In this document: in pieces, positions 59,123-64,000 of the stretch
How positions within the stretch are numbered: the first letter of the stretch is position 1
How the letters are laid out: each line of letters opens with the position of its first letter
Source of the DNA: Cruorifilaria tuberocauda
Lineage: Eukaryota; Nematoda; Chromadorea; Rhabditida; Onchocercidae
DNA: 64,000 nucleotides
Direction: 5' to 3'
Assembly (NCBI GenBank): GCA_013365365.1
Contig: JABVXU010000110.1
Span: 83,364-147,363, forward strand
Program-made: the position numbers and the translations under genes
The notes under the pieces: generated by a model
Told to the model about the DNA's origin: nothing
Databases searched by the model: none
Seen by the model: only the letters and a program-made list of their open reading frames with translations

Positions 59123-61054
59123 TCATCCATTCCAACCTTTTTTCATTGCCATTTTTTCTTCTTTAAATTTCTTCCCTCCTCCTTTCACGTACGACTGATA
59201 GTAGAAATTGGCAAATAGAATAACGTAAGAAATTTCCATGCCCAAACACAGCAAATATGTGCTTAGCGTTCCATCGACAGCTTCACCAACGGCCATTAAA
59301 TATCCAACATGCATGAGGATAAGCAACGTTATAATGAACTGTAGCATTTGCATAGATGTGATATTACGCGCAATAGTTGCCGGTACACGGATGTGAATCG
59401 ATCGCAAAAAATAGTAACTGCAGAGAACAGAGAAGACAATTAGCCATTAACAATAAAAATTATAAAAAATCCTGAAATACCTGCATGAAAATCAAATGCA
59501 GAAAGTTTATACTACTTTGTTCATTAAAAAGAAAATCCTTAAGAAAGAGAGATTCATCTAGCCTAATTTTATGGATTCTGAGTCCCTGTGAAATTAAAGA
59601 ATTGATATACTCCTAATAAATAAAAGATGAAAGCGACAGTGACTTTGATGATAACAGCTCACCTGTACATAAAACTATGAACTGTAAAATTCAGCCATAT
59701 AATCCAGGTGTTATATGGTGTGTGCTGGCTGTAAGAGATAATGCCATAGTTAAGAGTTAGGACATGATGATACCAGTGTAGAAAGATTAAAGGTTTCTTA
59801 CGTAACACAATCAATATTGTGTCACCAAGCTCTGCAAATTTCGACAAACAAAACAACCATGACCAATAACCACTGGTTCCTTCGAAGAAATCGCCCATTT
59901 TCGTATACGATGCTGCAATAGAAATTAACCCAGATATATCAAACACGGCACTCAAACGTGACTGGATAAGTTACAGCTCATACACGCCATTCACAATAAA
60001 TATTTTCATGGCACCTGCATTGAATATTCCCATTATGAGGACTGTCTTATAGAATTTGTTCTATTGTTCATTATCCATCTCTATATTCTCACAGATTGCT
60101 TGCACCTCACTGCTTATTCCAACAGTCTATCTTCACTTCAAACAACTAATCTCACTGTTCCCATCATATCACCAATCCGCTTCCCATGTTATTCCGTAAA
60201 ACCAATCTTTCTCACAGTAACCTTTGTGTGATCTTACTATCTTTATAAATCTCATATTTACAAAATAACAAGCCTCTCCCCTTGTAAATCTATATAAATA
60301 CCGCAAAATCTCCTCAGTTCAGCTTTGCTTTTCTCTCCAGATACGCTTCCCTCCTTTTATTTTGTACATCTATCGAAGCAAATTTTGTGTGTTGAATCTT
60401 TTGAAGAACAGTTTATTGGAGTATTAATTGTGGAATATGGAATAATTAATACCCTGATAAACTACACCCTTCAAAGGAAACGCTTTCATTAGCTTGCTAC
60501 ATTTTGCACACCGATCAAATGACACTTCACAACAATAGTCGACAGCTTCAAATCATTTCAATCATCACATCCAATTACCTTACTAAATTAAATACAGTAC
60601 TGATTCATTTATTGCATTAATTATGACATGATAAAAGAATCAATTCACACTACATACAGTCGGAAAGCAGATAATAGTACATTTCAAATGAAAACCAGAA
60701 GTACATACCTACAAGACCGTGATTGTAAATTTCCGAAAAGAGACCAATCGATGTGAAGAATGATCCCAACACGCTGAACACTGCCAACCAAGTATTCCAA
60801 AAGTTTAACGCTGCAGTAAGCTAAAACATTAAAAGCCAGATTTGAAAATGTCCCGAAAATTTTTCCTTCAGATAAAATATTAAGTGACAAACCTGGAATG
60901 GTTTAAATCGAGCCATCACAAGTTTGATGGAGAAAATGGTAATTACGTACAGTACAGAAAAGTATATTCCAAAATTACGCAGCGTCGCGGTATAACGCAC
61001 TGCTTCCTCATATCGAAATGGTGTTGCGAAAGCGATGCGTTTCAGCTCATCCAT
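59123..61054 (-). CDS. second ELO-family fatty acid elongase
   Basis: Four exons in transcript order: 60893-61054, 60709-60820, 59663-59912 and 59123-59417. Phases 0, 1 and 2 match and give 272 residues. Signatures are SKFAELGDTILIVLRKKP, the histidine box HWYHH and WIIWLNFTVHSFMY, then SYYFLRSIHIRVPA. The tail GGGKKFKEEKMAMKKGWNG is basic. Compared with its neighbour at 53479-54844, the intron after the MY-S junction is at the same codon and phase (TAC AG|T), and the same is true of the phase-1 intron before the TDN/TSGYW region. The two genes therefore descend from one duplication, followed by gain or loss of other introns. The pair recalls adjacent elo-5 and elo-6 of C. elegans, which make monomethyl branched-chain fatty acids; that link is inference. 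Confidence 0.94.
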
Positions 61055-63725
61055 ACCTACTAAATATTACGATCAGAGGACATATGATTCGATATTCAAT
61101 ATGACGCAATACTGGCCAAAACATATAGATCGTAAAACAGACTAATATTAAGGTAGATGTCGAAAATCTTAATCGTAATATTGAAGAAATATTAGAGAAC
61201 TATATGTAACTGCTGACATTTGAAATGCACTGTGCTTAAAATTAGTAAAATATCCTCATCATCAACGAAAATAGGTACGATTAAAATGGTTATTTCAAGC
61301 TGCAAAGAAAACGCTTTTAAAAAATTGCTGCAAAAACAGGAAAAGAATGAAGTTAAAATGCAAAACTCTTGTAAATAACGTGAATTAATCCCATTCCAAA
61401 TTTGTCAATAAGTATCAGTAAACTTGTCAAAACTTCAAAAATTTTTGCAGCTTTCTCTTCCACAACAACTTTCTTGTCAAATCAACGAAAGCGTGATTGT
61501 TCAACCCTTAGGACAAAAAAACGATCAGTGCGATAGCGTTTATCACTGCTATATATTTTTGGCTAAACGAAGGGTAAAGATCAGCAGACACTGTATTATT
61601 TTACAAATGACCTCCAAATAAATACTGCAAGACAATGCAATAAAATGCACAAATTAATCACTCAATTAACTGCCGAACAGAATTTGAAAACCCCAGCAAC
61701 TGCCCGACTTATGACGTAATCACTATTGCAGAGCAAGTAAAATTACACTCAAAGTTTTCCCAGCTTAATTGCGAGCTCCACCTTTGTTCGTGACCTTTGA
61801 CCTCAATGCGGAAAATTAGTAAAGTTATTAACGCGCTCCAAAACTCTTTACTCAAAAAAATTGTCTGAAAAGATTAGAAAATGGACAAGAAAGATCGAGA
61901 GCCTAACAAACAAAGGGATGATAAAAACGAAGGGGAAGACAGCGAAAAAAGGGAGAGAAAATAGAAGACGACCAACAGTTTGCGATACTTCTTATCACCA
62001 CTAAATTTCCAACACTCTAAAACTATCCTCTTATCAACGAAATGCAGTCAAACAACTTGGAATCATTGATAGTTCGATAACGACCCTCCACCAGCCGTAC
62101 TCACTTTGTCATTGAAAAATTTGTCATCGACTCTTCTTATCCTCTTCATACATCACCAAGTTATGAAATCCCATTCAATAAAGAACATCATCGTCAGAGT
62201 TACATACACTGCAGTTACGATCAAATCGCCTAAATAGTTCGGGCTTCAATACCAATTCTCCCCGCGGAATACTTACTTTTCACTAAGTTATAGTCGAAAC
62301 CATCAATTTATTCATTCTTCGGTAAGCCTTCTGAAGTACCAATGTTGACATGTCTCATGTCAGATGTTGTGAAATGACGTCCTCACTCATCTTAACCCTC
62401 AACAGTATTTAGCTAATTTCCATTTCATGCTCTAGTTTCCCAAGAGAAAAAAAAGTAATTTCCGAGTTGAGAAATCTCACTGAAATAACAAATATTACGC
62501 AATTAAAATCTAATTTCAAAAAGCGAGATAACTGATACATACACATCTCGACCCACTGACACATCACTTTTATCAAAAATAACTTTAACGGAGTGTAACA
62601 TACTGAAAGACCTTTTCCTTTCTTTCTCTTTTGTTAAATTCACATAATGTATTCACAACAACACAAAATAGAAGAAAATAACTAATGCGTAGTAGTTTCA
62701 TACAAAAACTGCAAAATGAACTTAACAACAAGACGAAAAAGAAAGCAAAAATGTCAATGAATATTGATATTCTCGAAATGTTATAACACCAGGAAATATA
62801 AGGCACTAAGCTATTGTACGCATTAATTTAGCATTTCCCCTCGGATGCTCATTATTAATTTTCAAATTAATGAAGCAGAAAGCCTCACAAAATTAATGAT
62901 CGAGCGAATTAAGTGATTGATGACTGGTATTACCAGCCTCCATCACTACGATCATATGTATATGCAAAGCTATACCAGTATACCAGCAGAACCCAATTTA
63001 CCTGGATCGACGAACAATTCCGAACTACTCAAATTAAACTTATCTATATTTTGAAGTATGACAACTCTTCAGAAGGATCGAAGAACAGAAAACGAACCAA
63101 AAAAATAACAAAAAAGGCAAATACTCTGATCAAATCGTCCATAAAAATATGGCATATCTTAAACAAGAGGCTTCGTAAAAAATACACAACCAGATGACAA
63201 TTTTACCACTCAGTTTCTTGTTTCCCTGAAGCGAGAAAATGAGTTAAGCAAGGAAAAAGCGTAAACAACAATTATAAAGCCAGCCACAACATACTATGAT
63301 AAAAGTTCCAGAAACATCAGTAACTAAATTTTTTCAAATGATATAAAAAAGCACTTCACTGCAAGACAGAAAACATGCGCCTAATATCAAAAGGTACTGT
63401 AACAGAAAGTTCAATAAATTACATGCAATTATTCATTTTAAAATTTGTTTCGGTATTGAATTATCCCACAAATACAGGAAGACATCGTTCAACAGAAACA
63501 CGTACAGATCGCTTGTTCCGAATAAATCATTGTCAACTTGTTTTGGATCAGAAACAGCACACAAAACAACATTACAGAAAATCAGGTAATGTACATGGAC
63601 ATCAAAATACATTCTTTTTACCTATTGCATTGAAACGAAGTCTTCTGTTAGAAAGTGATGTAATAAGAGGTGCATGTTTCGCTGCATTGTTAGTACACAA
63701 GAAATTTGAACTTTCTACCAATATA
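61055..63725. other. intergenic, no supported gene
   Basis: About 2.7 kb of AT-rich DNA. Plus-strand frames at 62913-63197 (94 codons) and 63375-63737 (120 codons) are the longest, but neither shows recognisable domains and the second overlaps a better-supported minus-strand exon. Confidence 0.45.
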
Positions 63726-63858
63726 TTATTTCATTAACATCTGTACTTTGTTGACTACTTTTGAACCAACTTGATAAAACACATATCCCACCACGCCAAT
63801 GATCATAGCTTTCAGAGTCAAGCGAATAAATTTTTCAGTATGTGTCGGTTGTGGTATG
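63726..63858 (-). CDS. last exon of an unidentified membrane protein, gene continues outside the window
   Basis: The minus strand shows a strong acceptor (TATTTTTCAG at 63859-63861), then 44 codons ending in TAA. The encoded piece is IPQPTHTEKFIRLTLKAMII then GVVGYVFYQVGSKVVNKVQM. A hydrophobic segment (MIIGVVGYVFYQV) sits close to the C-terminus, so the protein is probably tail-anchored or ends in a membrane helix. Entry phase needs two bases from an earlier exon, which must lie beyond 64000 or in the remaining 140 bases, where I found none. No family recognised. Confidence 0.5.
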
Positions 63859-64000
63859 CTGAAAAATAAACTCAGATTTAACGTCTTTTCGCATTGAACA
63901 CTACCTTTAAGTATGATAGCATGAAAAAAAAAACAGAACTGATACGAAGAACGATTCAGTTTCCAACATAAATGCTTTCCGAAAAGGAAAACAATTAACA

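Noticed and set aside
63375..63737. 120-codon plus-strand frame
   Set aside because: Fairly long for this AT content, but no domain, no splice context, and it overlaps the better-bounded minus-strand exon at 63726-63858. A real orphan gene cannot be fully excluded.

Overview
The window looks like nuclear DNA of a parasitic roundworm, probably a clade III (spirurid/filarial-like) nematode. It is AT-rich, the genes are split into many exons by introns of roughly 100-900 bases, and acceptors follow the nematode TTTCAG type. The recognisable genes (LGG-2, FIC-1, a NAS astacin with ShK domains, RBR-2/KDM5, LSM-7, PEBP, ELO elongases) have close nematode relatives. The species is not identified. 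All exon models were built by hand from open frames, splice signals and phase agreement; nothing was searched.

Layout. Positions 2-2023 (+): 3' part of an SLC3-type (4F2hc-like) amino-acid-transporter heavy chain. 3302-6356 (-): Fic AMPylase, 10 exons. 7550-7930: a large CA/ACAT microsatellite. 8295-9347 (+): LC3-family autophagy protein LGG-2. 11079-15036 (+): secreted astacin metalloprotease with two ShK domains. 18582-22770 (+): PIN-domain, SWT1-like protein. 24624-26234 (-): two-finger C2H2 nuclear protein with a five-residue Asn-Pro repeat. 26804-27400: minisatellite and local duplication. 27677-28647 and 28901-30069 (+): a G/Q/N-rich 12-residue-repeat protein and a chromodomain protein, possibly one gene. 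33631-43295 (-): full-length KDM5/RBR-2 histone H3K4 demethylase. 45023-46104 (+): LSM-7. 46659-48936 (-): PEBP-family protein. 51046-52021 (+): small secreted cysteine-rich protein. 53479-54844 and 59123-61054 (-): two ELO fatty-acid elongases in tandem. 63726-63858 (-): last exon of a gene that continues beyond the window.

There is no operon-like functional grouping overall. Two groupings stand out: the pair of elongases, which resembles the adjacent elo-5/elo-6 pair of C. elegans, and the 24.6-30.1 kb interval, where lineage-looking, repeat-rich nuclear proteins (C2H2 fingers, SUMO-interaction-like motifs, chromodomain, many basic clusters) are divergently arranged around a minisatellite. 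That interval is the most likely place for something undescribed. Transposons, tRNAs, rRNAs and CRISPR arrays were not seen.
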